Part shown: in pieces, positions 14,383 through 23,013 of the stretch
How the letters are laid out: every line of letters starts with the position of its first letter
Numbering within the stretch: the first letter of the stretch is position 1
Origin: Lachnospiraceae bacterium
Lineage (GTDB): Bacteria > Bacillota > Clostridia > Lachnospirales > Lachnospiraceae
NCBI GenBank assembly: GCA_009774245.1
Contig: VSNM01000040.1
Coordinates: forward strand, 1-41,412
DNA length: 41,412 bases
Reading direction: 5' to 3'
Notes under the pieces: generated by a model
What the model was told of the DNA's origin: nothing
What the model saw: only the letters and a program-made list of their open reading frames with translations
Databases searched by the model: none
Translations under genes and position numbers: made by a program

Positions 14383-15249
14383 ATGAGCAGCAATGTCTCG
14401 CACGAACAGATAAAACTTGCAAGGAAAAGTGATTTGTATGCATTTCTGATAAAATACCATAACTGTATTTTTACCCACGAAGGCAGCAGCCTCCGTCCAA
14501 AAGATAACCACAGCATTTCCATCCGGAAAGGATACTGCGGTTACAGGGACTTCTCTAACGGCGAAACCGGTAACCCGATTGAATATCTGACAAGGCATAT
14601 GGGTTATACATTTGTAGCGGCAGTACAGGCACTTGCAGGGGAATCCACGGCGGTCCGTACCCCTGACAGCCCGCAGGCAGATGTAAGCAATATCCCGCCA
14701 CAGTTCCCCTGCCCCATAAATGGAAAATACAAAAACTTATTTGCTTACCTGATAAATCGTGGGATAGCCGCAGGAACAATACGGATGCTGGTTGACAATA
14801 AAATACTGTATCAGGAAAAGAACCGGAACAACATTGTATTCATCAATACGGAAAGGGATTTCGCAGAACTTCGCGGGACTTACACTTATGGAAAACCTTT
14901 CCACGGAATAGTTCCTGACTGCAGAAATGACGGTTTCTGGTGGTTTAGGACTTCCAGAACTGCATGCAAAGCTTACATATGTGAGGCTGCCATTGATGCT
15001 ATCAGCCTCTTCGAATTACACAAGCTGCGGGGAAAAAATGAACCTGCCTACTATATCAGCATAGCAGGTGCAGCAAAGCAGCCGGCCATTAGCAGGCTGA
15101 AAGGGTCAACCCTGAGTCTGATTCTGGCCGTGGACAATGATGCCGCCGGACAACAGTGCCGGGACAAGAACCCGGATTTGGAATACATCTTGCCGGAGCA
15201 CAAAGACTGGAACGAGGACCTGCAGGCGCTACAAGAATATACACATTAA
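14383..15249 (+). CDS. DnaG-like primase with TOPRIM domain
   Basis: A 288-residue primase-like protein behind AGGAGG. Residues 1-90 follow the DnaG zinc-binding domain pattern (KYHNCIFTHEG, then YCGYRDFSNGETGNPIEYL and an AAVQALAGE ending), but the four zinc ligands are not all present: C28, H32 and C52 remain while the second CxxC half is lost. The TOPRIM domain (about 195-275) has the metal-binding E201 in YICEAAIDA and the DND triad at 251-253 (ILAVDNDAAGQ). It is much shorter than chromosomal DnaG and has no helicase-binding tail, like DUF3991/TOPRIM proteins of mobile elements. It lies 44 bases after the helicase gene, in the same operon. Confidence 0.8.
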   Translation: MSSNVSHEQIKLARKSDLYAFLIKYHNCIFTHEGSSLRPKDNHSISIRKGYCGYRDFSNGETGNPIEYLTRHMGYTFVAAVQALAGESTAVRTPDSPQADVSNIPPQFPCPINGKYKNLFAYLINRGIAAGTIRMLVDNKILYQEKNRNNIVFINTERDFAELRGTYTYGKPFHGIVPDCRNDGFWWFRTSRTACKAYICEAAIDAISLFELHKLRGKNEPAYYISIAGAAKQPAISRLKGSTLSLILAVDNDAAGQQCRDKNPDLEYILPEHKDWNEDLQALQEYTH

Positions 15250-15320
15250 ATTCCGCTTTTTCTTCATTCCCGTAATACATTAACCGCATTTCTCTGCGAA
15301 TGAGACCTTATGGCGAAAAT

Positions 15321-15361
15321 CATCCCTGATAGATATGATTTATTCATACCTGTCAGGGATG
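15321..15361. repeat. Long near-perfect hairpin after replication module 1
   Basis: CATCCCTGATAGATATGA and TCATACCTGTCAGGGATG pair over 18 bases with one mismatch and a 5-base loop. There is no T run on the + side and only ATTTTC on the other, so terminator activity is uncertain; a processing or protein-binding site is possible. It separates the primase gene from phage relics. Confidence 0.6.
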
Positions 15362-15521
15362 TTATCACCTGTCTGTATCAAAATGTAAAAAGCCATTCCC
15401 ACTCTGATTCTTTAATTTCCCCTATTCCACCGTCCAAGTCACCCTGGGGAAGGTAGGAAAATTGACCCGACCTATCACGGTGTACATCGACAAGGTGCAG
15501 ACCGCTTACGAGTCGGCCTAA

Positions 15522-16283
15522 CAGAATCCTGCTGAGGAAAATACATTCAGTCAACTGCATCTGAACCAATGGGTGAAGCAGGCTGTCCGCTGGATGCCGA
15601 TGGACAAATAGGATGCCTGTGCATTCAAAATAACTGAAGAATCCCTACGAGGCCATGTATGTTACATTGGCTTGGACCTTTCGTCCGCCACAGACATCAC
15701 AGCTTTTGTATTGGTGTTCCCGCCATTGAATGAAGATGATAAATACATGGTCTTCCCGTACTTCTGGATACCGGAAGATACACTGGAGCTTCGAGTGCGC
15801 CGTGACCATATTCCATACGATGTCTGGGAGAAGCAAGGCTTCCTGCAGTCCACCGAAGGAAATGTGGTCCACTACGGCTATATCGAAAAGTTCATCGAGT
15901 AGCTGGGTGAAAAATTCAATATTCGTGAAATTGCCTTTGATCGCTGGGGCGCTGTTCAGATAGTGCAGAAGCTTGAGGGCATGGGATATACGGTGGTACC
16001 TTTCGGTCAGGGCTTTAAGAATATGTCGCCTCCGGCCAAAAAGCTGATGAAGCTGACCTTGGAGCAGAAAATCGCCCACGGCAGTCACCTTGTACTGCGC
16101 TGGATGATGGACAACATTTTCGTCCGTACAGATTTTGCTGGAAACATCAAAGCAGACAAGGAAAAATCCACAGAGAAAATTGACGATGCCGTTGCCGCCA
16201 TCATGGGCCTCGACCGTGCGATCCGCTGTGGCGTAAATACCGGCACTTCCGTATACAATGAACGAGGGATTTTATTTATATAA
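15522..16283 (+). pseudogene. Phage terminase large subunit relic (TerL)
   Basis: The + frame reads LNQWVKQAVRWMPMD, DACAFKI, CYIGLDLSSATDITAFVLVF, YFWIPEDTLELRVRRDHIPY, IAFDRWGAVQIVQKLEGMGY and a STEKIDDAVAAIMGLDRAIR end. These are the nuclease-domain motifs of HK97-type TerL (GLDLSS Asp, DRWG, KIDDAVA Asp). Stop codons at 15609-15611 and 15900-15902 break the frame; the latter replaces a Gln codon. A further stop at 15519 lies upstream, where the fragment VTLGKVGKLTRPITVYIDK in the same frame may belong to another phage gene. The N-terminal ATPase half is absent. Confidence 0.85.
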
Positions 16284-16317
16284 TTTCGGAATATATCCCC
16301 TCAAAAAGGGGATACTA

Positions 16318-16380
16318 TTAAGGGAATATTCTCTCGTTCCATTGGCTTTTCCCTTATTTTGTGTTATAATTTAAGGGAAT
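16318..16380 (+). promoter_or_regulatory. Fic promoter with three TTCCCTTA-type operator motifs
   Basis: TTGGCT (16342-16347), 17-base spacer and TATAAT (16365-16370, extended by TGT) form the promoter. The motif TTAAGGGAAT occurs at 16318-16327 and 16371-16380, and its complement TTCCCTTA sits inside the spacer at 16349-16356. Repressor binding here would block the polymerase. The winged helix at the end of the Fic protein is the obvious candidate. Confidence 0.7.
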
Positions 16381-16397
16381 AACTTGGAGGTAAGGTC

Positions 16398-17444
16398 ATG
16401 AGGACTTTTAATTATTCAGAAATCAAGAACCAAAAGTGGGATTCAGATATCCTTGGTCTGATTGCAGCAATATATAAAGAAGCCGGAAAACAGGAAATGT
16501 ATCTAAAACAGCGACCAGAAGAACTTGAAAAACTGGTTGAGATTGCAAAGGTGCAGAGTACTGAGGCTTCCAACGCCATTGAAGGCATTGTGACTACAAG
16601 CACCCGTATTAAGCAACTGGTCGAAGAAAAAACTACACCAAAGAACCGTGATGAACAGGAAATTGCAGGATATCGCGATGTGCTGAACATTATTCACGAG
16701 AGTTTTGATGCTATTCCGATTACGCAGAACTACATCCTGCAGCTGCATAAAATTCTGTACAGCCATATGAATAATCCTATGGCGGGTAGAACCAAGAGTG
16801 TCCAGAATTATATCAGTGCTACTTACCCGGATGGCCACGTGGAGACCTTGTTTACTCCGCTTGCTCCTTACGAAACACCGGAGGCACTGGATAAAATCTG
16901 CGAGGAATACAATCGTGTCATTGGAAATATGGAAGTCGAACCGCTGATTGCAATTCCCGTATTTATTCATGATTTCCTATGTATTCATCCGTTCAACGAT
17001 GGCAATGGCAGAATGAGCCGACTGCTCACAACCCTATTGCTTTATAGAAGTGGTTTCTATGTTGGAAAATATATCTCTTTGGAAGCCAAAATTGTAAAAA
17101 ATAAAGATCTCTACTACGATGCCCTCGGTCAGGCACAGACCGGCTGGCATGAAGGTACTGAGGACGCTATTCCTTTCATCAAATATCTGCTTGGTACTGT
17201 TCTTGCTGCTTATAAGGATTTTGAAGATCGCTTTGCTCTGGTGGAAACGAAACTGCCTGCGTTGGAAACAGTAAGACGTGCTACGATGAACAAAATAGGT
17301 CGTTTCACCAAGCAAGATATCCGAGAGCTTTGTCCGTCTCTTAGTGTAAGTTCTATCGAAGGTGCTCTCCGTAAGTTGGTAGCATCAGGAGAACTCAAAC
17401 GAGAAGGATCAGGGAAAAATATCTGTTATTACAGATTGAAGTGA
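16398..17444 (+). CDS. Fic-domain protein with winged-helix C terminus
   Basis: A 348-residue Fic protein, probably an AMP transferase. The Fic core HPFNDGNGRMSR (197-208) is complete, with the catalytic H197. The inhibitory helix motif SNAIEG (58-63) in the N-terminal domain makes it a class II Fic whose activity is self-restrained. The C-terminal 65 residues (KIGRFTKQDIRELC, then SVSSIEGALRKLVASGELK) form a winged helix, as in Fic regulators that control their own genes. GGAGG lies seven bases before the ATG. The gene is intact although it lies between two decayed phage genes (TerL and portal), and repeated TTCCCTTA motifs occur before and after it. Confidence 0.92.
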   Translation: MRTFNYSEIKNQKWDSDILGLIAAIYKEAGKQEMYLKQRPEELEKLVEIAKVQSTEASNAIEGIVTTSTRIKQLVEEKTTPKNRDEQEIAGYRDVLNIIHESFDAIPITQNYILQLHKILYSHMNNPMAGRTKSVQNYISATYPDGHVETLFTPLAPYETPEALDKICEEYNRVIGNMEVEPLIAIPVFIHDFLCIHPFNDGNGRMSRLLTTLLLYRSGFYVGKYISLEAKIVKNKDLYYDALGQAQTGWHEGTEDAIPFIKYLLGTVLAAYKDFEDRFALVETKLPALETVRRATMNKIGRFTKQDIRELCPSLSVSSIEGALRKLVASGELKREGSGKNICYYRLK

Positions 17445-17463
17445 TTTCCACAAATAATTCGTC

Positions 17464-17496
17464 ATTCCCTTAAAATCAGAGCCGAAATAAGGGAAT
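17464..17496. repeat. Inverted pair of the Fic operator motif downstream of fic
   Basis: ATTCCCTTA (17464-17472) and TAAGGGAAT (17488-17496) are perfect arms 15 bases apart, 20 bases past the fic stop. The same motif occurs three times in the fic promoter region. Confidence 0.65.
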
Positions 17497-17568
17497 CAGT
17501 ATACAAATAAGGTTAAGCATCTATCGAAACGGTAGGTGCTTTTCTTATACCCATTTTTAGATGGGAGC

Positions 17569-18315
17569 GTGATTCCTATAAGAATTTTATCTGGAATATT
17601 TAAGGCGAGAGACAAGCCCAGCAATGCCACTGCAGGTAACGCCTACCGTTTTCTTTTTGGTAGCTCCACCTTTGGCAAAGCGGTGACCGAACGCTCTGCC
17701 ATGCAGATGACCGCAGTGTATTCCTGTTTGCGTATCTTGGCAGAGGCTGTGACCGGACTTCCGCTCCACCTCTATCACTACACCGATACCGGCAGCAAAG
17801 AAAAAGCCATCGACCATCCGTTGTATGTACTGCTTCATGATGAGCCGAACCCGGAAATAACCTCTTTTGCATTCAGGGAAACCCTGATGACGCACCTGCT
17901 TCTGTGGGGTAATGCTTATGCGCAGATTATCCGCAACGGCAAAGTTGAAGTCGTGGCCCTGTATCCGCTGATGCCAAATCGTATAGTGGTAAACCGTGAC
18001 GAAAACGGTCACCTCTACTACACCTACTACCGATGCAACGATGAATCTATCCGCAATAAGGATACGGCAGTCATTTTTCAGCCATCCGATGTGCTGCATA
18101 TTCCGTGCCTCAGCTTTGATGGTCTAGTCGGTTACAGTCCTATCGCTATGGTGAAAAACGCAATCAGCATGGCTATTGTCTGCGAGGAATACGGTGCGAA
18201 GTTCTTCGCCAACGGTGCCACACTGGGTGGCATATTGGAACATCCTGGCACCATCAAAGACCCACAGCGTGTCCGTGAAAGCTGGCAAACACCTTCGGCG
18301 CAACGGCAACGCTAA
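17569..18315 (+). pseudogene. Phage portal protein relic, truncated
   Basis: The frame reads MQMTAVYSCLRILAEAVTGL, PLHLYHY, HPLYVLLHDEPNPEITSF, LWGNAYAQIIRNGKVEVVAL, YPLMPNRI, PSDVLHIPCLSFDGLVGYSP and YGAKFFANGATLGGIL, the conserved N-terminal two thirds of HK97-type portal proteins. It then shifts into QTPSAQRQR and a stop, so the C-terminal third is lost. GTG at 17569 is the likely original start. TerL followed by portal is the normal phage order, so this and the TerL relic come from one prophage. Confidence 0.85.
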
Positions 18316-18373
18316 TAAGTGATTGTTCTGATTCCGCGTCCTGTAGATAAAACATATAAGAATCTTTTTGTAC

Positions 18374-18529
18374 ACTGACAACGAGAACGAAAAGGCAGAC
18401 GGCATTTACGGCGTAGCAGAAAATTTCGACTTTCCGGTGCTCCGCATGAAAATGCGTACAGGGAAAATTAGCAGACAAGCTGTACCCTGTCCTATATGCT
18501 CGCGAATGATCACGGTTACAGAGGTCTGA
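18374..18529 (+). pseudogene. Unassigned coding remnant
   Basis: A short open frame (TDNENEKADGIYGVAENFDF, then PVLRMKMR and a CPIC motif before TGA at 18529) looks coding by its codon pattern but has no start or ribosome site and no family could be named. It lies between the portal relic and the iterons of module 2. Confidence 0.3.
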
Positions 18530-18645
18530 ATAATACCACATTGTTCGAACACAGAATGGAGTGTTTTTCGTTCTTGACTGCAAGATTGTGTTATATCGCG
18601 GTGTATATATTTTAACTATAAATATTGTTATAAAGAGTCATATAA

Positions 18646-19022
18646 AAGCCACAGATTGATAGTTTTGGTTTTTGAAAGAATGATAAATAAAATAATATAC
18701 TTTATTACTTATATACTTATGGCTTAAAAATTGCAGTAGTCAGATCGTTGAAAGCGTGTAAAATAAAGGGATTCAAGAGTTATCCACAAAGTTTAAAAAG
18801 CCACAAATTGATAGTCAAAAGCCACAAATTGATAGTTCTAAGGCCACAAATTGATAGTTTTCGTTTTTATAGAATACAATACAAAAGCCACAAATTGATA
18901 GTTTTGCAAAATCAATATTAAATAAATATATCGAGTGGATATTTGTCGGCGGTTGGAGCTAGGATAGTCGGTGTTTTTCTGCATTTGATTGGGCAAAGTT
19001 AAAAAAGCCGCAAAATGATAGT
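18646..19022 (+). other. Iteron origin of replication module 2 with DnaA box
   Basis: Six direct copies of GCCACAAATTGATAGT or close variants begin near 18648, 18800, 18821, 18843, 18887 and 19008. The perfect DnaA box TTATCCACA (18780-18788) lies directly before the cluster, and AT-rich DNA follows (18905-18935). One more copy stands before the rep gene (21411-21426). This is the classic layout of Rep_3 plasmid origins: Rep binds the iterons, DnaA helps open the AT-rich segment. Confidence 0.9.
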
Positions 19023-19185
19023 TATTAATTGCAAGACATACTATTGTTTTAGGTAAGCAAATATCTGATGTACAATAAAAATATAAAGGGAATATAACAA
19101 GTAATACTTAGAATGCTATAATTATATTTATGTTGTTGATGAAACATTACAAATCCTCTAGCAGAACTGGTGATAACGGAAAGCC

Positions 19186-19801
19186 ATGGAGGAACAGAGG
19201 GAACGCATGGAGCGTGTCAAACGCCAGAAGACGCAGGGGCTTCAGGACAGATACCTTTATGATTACACTTTCGCCAATGATAACAGTCAGAATCCAATCA
19301 TGGAGAAGGTACATGCTTATGTGGAGCATTGGAAGGGGGCATACCGGGGCAATACCGGCCTTCTGTTCTTTGGTGACGTGGAAAGCGGGAAATCCTTTTT
19401 TGCCGGCTGTATCACCAATGTCCTGCTTGACCGTGACGTGCCGATTTTGAGGACAAATTTCCCGTCTATCCTGAACCAGATGACCGGTGTGTTCGCCGAG
19501 GACAGGGTGGCCTTTATTGCCAGCCTGGACGATTACAGCCTGCTTGTCATTGACGATTTCCATGGAGCAGATGTTCACCGTCATTGACAGCCGATATTGG
19601 AGTAAGAAGCCGCTGATTGTCACAACAAACCTGAAACTGGAAGAAATCGAGAACCCGCCAGACCTTGCCCACGCAAGGATTTATGACCGCATACTGGAAT
19701 GGTGTGCGCCGGTTCTCTTTTCTGGAAAGAATTTCCGAGAGGAAGGAGCTAGGGTGACCAAAGCGGCGGCGAAGGAGATTGTGAGGAAGGATAACAAAAT
19801 C
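19186..19801 (+). pseudogene. DnaC/IstB-like ATP-binding protein, frameshifted
   Basis: The first frame reads YDYTFANDNSQNP, LLFFGDVESGKSFFAGC (Walker A, with Glu where family members have Gly-Thr) and LLVIDDFHG (Walker B). Near 19560 the sequence passes into another frame: FTVIDSRYWSKKPLIVTTNL, then HARIYDRILEWCAPVLF and GKNFREE, which is the normal C terminus of this AAA+ helicase-loader family. Several residues between the Walker B site and the second part are also missing. The N-terminal zinc region of full-length relatives is absent too. The gene comes from a conjugative element or prophage. Confidence 0.8.
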
Positions 19802-19824
19802 TGATTGTATGAAAAGGAGAATTT

Positions 19825-20007
19825 ATGAATAACGAGAAAATCACAGAGGACATTACCACCACAGCACCGGCTAAGGACGCTCCTGCACTGGTGAAGAAGA
19901 TTGACTGGACTACCTATATTGTGCGGGTTCATTTCAGTAAGACCAGTAAGGAAACCCTGAGCGGCAAAATCAAGCGTATGCTGAAAAATGAGATACAGCA
20001 GATGTGA
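19825..20007 (+). CDS. TnpW-like transposon-encoded small protein
   Basis: A 60-residue protein whose C-terminal half (TTYIVRVHFSKTSKETLSGK, then IKRMLKNE) matches the TnpW family encoded in Clostridial mobilisable and conjugative transposons, in which it commonly sits next to DnaC-like genes. AAAAGGAGAA lies six bases before the ATG. The function is unknown. With the upstream DnaC-like pseudogene it identifies this stretch as part of a former integrative element. Confidence 0.7.
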   Translation: MNNEKITEDITTTAPAKDAPALVKKIDWTTYIVRVHFSKTSKETLSGKIKRMLKNEIQQM

Positions 20008-20085
20008 AAAAGCGATAACGGAAACAGGTTGGGATTCAGAAATGCGCTGGCTCCCAGCTTGTAAAATCGGGAGGTTTATGGTAGT

Positions 20086-20928
20086 ATGGAGATACGAAAA
20101 CAGAAGGGAAAGCAGGTAGGAAGATTGACAGTGACGGAGCAGATAGACCAGAAACATCAGGAAGATTTACAGAGGCTAAGAGGCTTTCGCCTGTTTGACG
20201 ATGATTTCCTCACAAAGTGTTTTGAGGGAGATACGGCGAGCATAGAACTGGTATTGCAGATTGTGCTGGAAAAGTCGGATTTAGAGGTGCTGGACGTCCG
20301 TACCCAGGTATTTGTGGAGAACCTGCTGAACCGTTCAGTGAGGCTGGATATCCTGGCTACGGACAGCACAGGGGCAAAACTGAATGTGGAGGTACAGCGC
20401 TCCGATAAAGGAGCCGGAAGAAAAAGGGCAAGGTACAATAGCAGCATGATGGACGCAAACCTTTTGAAAAAAGGCGAGGACTTCGACAAGCTGCCGGAAA
20501 CGTGGGTAATCTTTATTACAGAGAATGACGTAATGGGAAAAGGGCTGCCGCTCTATCCGATTGAGCGGTGCTTTTTAGGAACCGGGGAAAGATTTGAGGA
20601 CGGTTCGCACATACTGTATGTAAATGGCGCTTACCGCGGAGATACGCCAATCGGGAAGTTAATGCATGACTTCTCCTGCACAGACGCAGCGGATATGTAC
20701 TATGGGACACTGGCGGACAGGGTGAGATTTTTCAAAGAGAGCAAGGAGGGAATCGAGATTATGTGCCGTGCTATGGAAGATATGAGGAATCAGACATTGA
20801 AAGAGGGAGCAATCAATTCCGCAAAGAGAATGTTGGCAGATGGGATTTTGACACTTGAAAAAATTGCGGAATACGCAGGACTTCCACTTGACGAAGTGAA
20901 AAAACTGAAAGCAGAACAGACAGCATAG
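20086..20928 (+). CDS. Rpn family recombination-promoting nuclease / PD-(D/E)XK transposase-like
   Basis: A 280-residue protein of the widespread Firmicute Rpn/PD-(D/E)XK group. FDDDFLTKCFEGD (residues 37-49), then RSVRLDILATDSTGAKLNVE (about 88-107) with the Asp and Glu and the following VQR form the nuclease core. ETWVIFITENDVMGKGLPLY and a DGSHILYVNGAY stretch are family signatures. The tail RMLADGILTLEKIAEYAGLP is a short helical module. These proteins move or spread with transposons and may promote recA-independent recombination. The ATG at 20086 has GGAGG 11 bases upstream. A strong terminator follows ten bases after the stop. The gene appears intact. Confidence 0.85.
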   Translation: MEIRKQKGKQVGRLTVTEQIDQKHQEDLQRLRGFRLFDDDFLTKCFEGDTASIELVLQIVLEKSDLEVLDVRTQVFVENLLNRSVRLDILATDSTGAKLNVEVQRSDKGAGRKRARYNSSMMDANLLKKGEDFDKLPETWVIFITENDVMGKGLPLYPIERCFLGTGERFEDGSHILYVNGAYRGDTPIGKLMHDFSCTDAADMYYGTLADRVRFFKESKEGIEIMCRAMEDMRNQTLKEGAINSAKRMLADGILTLEKIAEYAGLPLDEVKKLKAEQTA

Positions 20929-20937
20929 TAAAACCGT

Positions 20938-20977
20938 AGGCCGGGAATCTAAAAACAGGTTCCCGGCCTTATTTTCT
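20938..20977 (+). terminator. Terminator after the Rpn-family gene
   Basis: Perfect 10-bp stem AGGCCGGGAA / TTCCCGGCCT, 12-base loop, then TATTTTCTT. Confidence 0.88.
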
Positions 20978-21087
20978 TGTCCTGAAATGTAAATTTTTTG
21001 TGAATTTGATTAAAAAGTCCTTTACAAAACGTCACTGGGGAGACTAACAAATGCCAGAAGTGGTGAGTAGAGTACCAAAAAAGAAAA

Positions 21088-21286
21088 CTCCGTTATATAA
21101 TGAATGTAGGTCTGGTAAACCACATCATATACAACGGAGAAATGTCCAATGGACAATTTAAGTTTAGCACATAGCAGGGATAATTGTACGTGTTATATTA
21201 TATTTATTTCAAACTATCGTAGAAAAATGATGTTTGTAGCATCGCGTAAGGACGTAGGGGAGATTCCGGGTAAAAGAGCAATATGA
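21088..21286 (+). mobile_element. IS200/IS605-type remnant (left end hairpin and start of tnpA)
   Basis: From ATG 21149 the frame reads MDNLSLAHSRDNCTCYIIFI, then SNYRRKMMF and RKDVGEI, a degraded copy of the TnpA (Y1 transposase) N terminus that usually reads NxxxHxxxxCKYHIVFxxKYRRK. It stops after 45 codons, before the HxH and Tyr motifs. Upstream, CTCCGTT (21088-21094) and AACGGAG (21133-21139) form the base of an imperfect hairpin, as found at the left end of IS200 elements. The rest of the element is gone. Confidence 0.65.
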
Positions 21287-21408
21287 GAGGGAGCGCATGG
21301 AAGGCGGTATGTGACTATATTTGTGCTAATAAATATATTTTATATAAAAAGTAATACTTTATATATAATAAGTAAAATAGGAAAATATGTTGTTATGAAA
21401 TATTTTTA

Positions 21409-21476
21409 AAGCCACAAATTGATAGTTTATAATAAAAGCCACATATATTGTAAGTATGTGGCTTTTGTGTTATAAT
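21409..21476 (+). promoter_or_regulatory. Rep_3 promoter overlapped by an iteron-derived operator
   Basis: One full iteron (21411-21426) is followed by the inverted repeat AAAAGCCACATA (21434-21445) / TATGTGGCTTTT (21455-21466), whose arms carry the GCCACA half of the iteron. TTGTAA (21448-21453), a 17-base spacer and TATAAT (21471-21476) give the promoter inside it. In this plasmid class Rep monomers bind iterons and Rep dimers bind such a repeat to shut off rep. Confidence 0.88.
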
Positions 21477-21512
21477 GCGAAAATGCAAAAGATAATTTAA
21501 GAAAGGGTATAT

Positions 21513-22271
21513 ATGGGAAGAGGTAAAAAGGTAATTGACGGACAGTTATCGTTTGATTTTTCACTTGATAAAGATAACTACGTGGTACAGGCGAATGATT
21601 TGATAGGTGGAAAACAGGCATTGAAATTGAATAGTGCAAAATTGATTAGGGCGGCGATCATGCAGATTGTTCCGGAAGATGATGAATTAAAACCTTATGT
21701 AGTCAGTATTAAGGAAATAGCAGAATTGCTTGGAGTGTCTGAAAGCAACTTATACAGGGATATAGACGATATAACAGACGACATAATTAAAAATCCGGTC
21801 TTTATACGACAGGCGATTAACCGTCAGATTAAATGGGTAAAGATTCCTTGGGTGTCAAAGTGTGAGTATAATTCTGATGTCGGGGTTTCCATTCAGTTAA
21901 ATGATAACCTGAGACCGTTTCTGATACGGCTGAAAGAGCATTATACACAGTACACGCTGGATAATATATTGTGTATGAAAAGTGTATATGCGATTCGTAT
22001 TTTTGAACTTCTGCAGGAGAGAATAATGACAAGGGTTTTGCCAAAAGAGGGGCAGTATATTGAGATATCCCTGCAGGAACTAAGGCAGTGTTGTGATTGT
22101 GAGGAAAAGTATCCCCGGTTTACGCATTTCAAGGACAGGGTGATTGAGCCTGCCAGAAGGGAAATTAATGAGCTCACTATGTTTCGGATGGAGTATGAGT
22201 ATGTAAAAGAGGGTAAGAGTGTTGTTGCTATCAGATTTCACATGAACATGATGTACCATACGGTTACATGA
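21513..22271 (+). CDS. rep: Rep_3 family plasmid replication initiator (module 2)
   Basis: A 252-residue initiator with the two winged-helix domains of the Rep_3 (RepB/RepE-like) family. The first (about 25-125) contains ANDLIGGKQALKLNSAKLIR, VSIKEIAELLGVSESNLYRD. The second (about 130-235) contains FLIRLKEHYTQYTLDNILCM, YAIRIFELLQE, ISLQELRQC and the RFTHFKDRVIEPARREINE recognition helix region. It would bind the GCCACAAATTGATAGT iterons as a monomer and its promoter repeat as a dimer. AAAGGG lies six bases before the ATG. The gene stands 2.4 kb from the main iteron cluster because transposon-related DNA lies between. Confidence 0.93.
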   Translation: MGRGKKVIDGQLSFDFSLDKDNYVVQANDLIGGKQALKLNSAKLIRAAIMQIVPEDDELKPYVVSIKEIAELLGVSESNLYRDIDDITDDIIKNPVFIRQAINRQIKWVKIPWVSKCEYNSDVGVSIQLNDNLRPFLIRLKEHYTQYTLDNILCMKSVYAIRIFELLQERIMTRVLPKEGQYIEISLQELRQCCDCEEKYPRFTHFKDRVIEPARREINELTMFRMEYEYVKEGKSVVAIRFHMNMMYHTVT

Positions 22272-23013
22272 AGTTCTGAAAATATGGTCTTTTGATGTGG
22301 ACTAGAATAAGAATTGATAATTAGTATAAAATATATATTTAAAGTATTACTTATAATATAAAAACAATATAATAAATATTATATTGCTAAAAAATGAATG
22401 ATATTGATAATTAATATGAAGTAAGAAACTGTTGAAAAATAACCGATACAGTTTGCGCAGGATATTTCTCCGAGGATAAATTGTTAAAAAACGTTTGCAT
22501 AGCGGGGACGCCGAGTCTTTTTGACATGCATAATCTGAGAAATAGAAAAACAAGGATGCGTGAGTTATTTTTCTGTAGTGTCTATGTTCACTACATACTC
22601 GGCATCAACCGGGCGCGAGGACAGCACGGGGGATAATGAAACTTGTTTATGCCTTCCCATAGACTTGCGGAGGAGTCCTGTGGTATGCGTCAGCTCCTGC
22701 GACGGCGGTATTGTCGAACTATGACAGATGTGCCAGCAGCGGTCTGGAATATACCCCGCCGGGGATGTGGCAAATACGGCAAAATTGAAGCATCCGCACG
22801 AAAATGATGAAGCCCGATCCGGAAACGGCGGACATCGCCCGTAAAATATAATTAGCAAGAGTTTTATTTCAGATGTTTTTAAATAAGAATATCCATCTTG
22901 AAAAGAGTTTGCAGAAATAAAAAAACTTGTAATTTCCTCTTGATATTTTGAAATTATTAATATAAAATTTATATTAAAAGTATTACTTTTGATATCTAAT
23001 TAAAGGAGAAAAT
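22272..23013. other. Gap between rep and parA with a GC-rich decayed insert
   Basis: The edges are AT-rich and hold two of the six palindromes. Between about 22440 and 22850 the base composition becomes clearly more GC-rich, unlike the surroundings. No frame there has a ribosome site or a recognisable product on either strand, so this looks like a remnant of inserted DNA of unknown source. Confidence 0.5.

Noticed and set aside
22565..22858. 97-codon minus-strand frame in the rep-parA gap
   Set aside because: No ribosome site, unlikely composition and no recognisable product; treated as part of a decayed insert.
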